Source: Variovorax sp. S12S4 (GTDB taxonomy: Bacteria; Pseudomonadota; Gammaproteobacteria; Burkholderiales; Burkholderiaceae_C). From it: 64,000 bases of DNA. The DNA lies in the NCBI RefSeq assembly GCF_023195515.1, contig NZ_JALPKR020000002.1, positions 248,001-312,000 of the forward strand, read 5' to 3'. Position numbers and translations under genes: made by a program. The first letter of the stretch is position 1. Every line of letters starts with the position of its first letter. Shown in pieces: positions 63,781 through 64,000 of the stretch. The notes beneath the pieces are model-generated. The model worked only from the letters and a program-made list of their open reading frames with translations. It was not told where the DNA came from and did no database searches.

Positions 63781-64000
63781 TCAACGCTTGTCCAGCCTGC
63801 GCGCCGTGGTGTTGCCCACGAATTGCAGGATCTGTACCAGCACCACGAGCAGCGCCACGGTGAGCACCATCACGTCAGTCTGAAAGCGGTAGTAGCCGTA
63901 GCGGATGGCCAGGTCGCCAATGCCGCCGCCGCCCACCACGCCGGCAATGGCCGAGTACGAGAGAAAGCTCACCGCCAGCACCGTGAGCGCCAGCACCAGA
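63781..64000 (-). CDS. metI: Methionine ABC transporter permease, C-terminal part (5' end outside window)
   Basis: The visible ~72 residues read SYSAIAGVVGGGGIGDLAIR, then YGYYRFQTDVM and a last membrane helix, ending RRLDKR. These are MetI hallmarks. metN is expected just to the right, outside the window. Confidence 0.92.
   Translation of the reverse strand, partial: LVLALTVLAVSFLSYSAIAGVVGGGGIGDLAIRYGYYRFQTDVMVLTVALLVVLVQILQFVGNTTARRLDKR

Overview
The window is about 64 kb of very GC-rich chromosome with tightly packed, often overlapping genes. The gene content points to a betaproteobacterium of the Comamonadaceae, most likely Variovorax or a close relative. It has an orphan TctC-type binding protein, a folC-SPOR-cvpA-purF-metZ-gltX run and a lipopeptide-metallophore type NRPS/PKS locus. 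The genus is inferred from recall of gene content; no marker search was possible.

Positions 1-12,560 (minus strand) hold one end of a siderophore/metallophore locus. In transcription order it has a Fur-box-like site, a possible 20-codon leader peptide, a PvdS/FecI-type ECF sigma factor, a small protein that is only the N-terminal domain of FecR, an MbtH-like protein, a type II thioesterase, a Sfp-type phosphopantetheinyl transferase, a FAAL-ACP-C-A-PCP lipopeptide synthetase and a KS-AT-KR-ACP polyketide synthase that runs off the left edge. From the thioesterase onward the genes overlap by 1 to about 23 bases. The layout resembles the delftibactin/vacidobactin/variobactin type of acyl-peptide metallophore loci.

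Positions 12,750-19,370 are accessory: a ParB-like protein, a LysR regulator divergent from a D-threonine-aldolase-type enzyme with a RidA protein, then a secreted HExxH protein (apparently frameshifted), a membrane protein whose C-terminus looks like a degenerate phosphotransferase, and a small gene that also appears frameshifted.

Positions 19,390-35,160 hold a giant surface module: a 2681-residue exported protein made of DUF11 and SdrD_B-like repeats, translationally coupled to a 1440-residue OmpA-domain outer-membrane barrel. Divergent from it is a two-component pair (AraC-type response regulator and 7TM sensor kinase).

Positions 35,250-44,690 carry a PAP2 phosphatase fusion, a LysR gene convergent with a TctC binding protein and amidohydrolase pair, a DJ-1/PfpI protein, and an amino-acid-type ABC importer with a FAD amine oxidase. 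That last operon faces an IclR regulator across an AT-rich control region.

Positions 44,700-64,000 are mostly housekeeping: tRNA-Asp, tRNA-Glu and tRNA-Ala downstream of gltX; metZ, purF, cvpA, a SPOR protein and folC in one operon; ppnP-argG; murB; yajQ; plsY; ybaK; a Tas-like reductase; and the metI-metQ end of a methionine importer that runs off the right edge.
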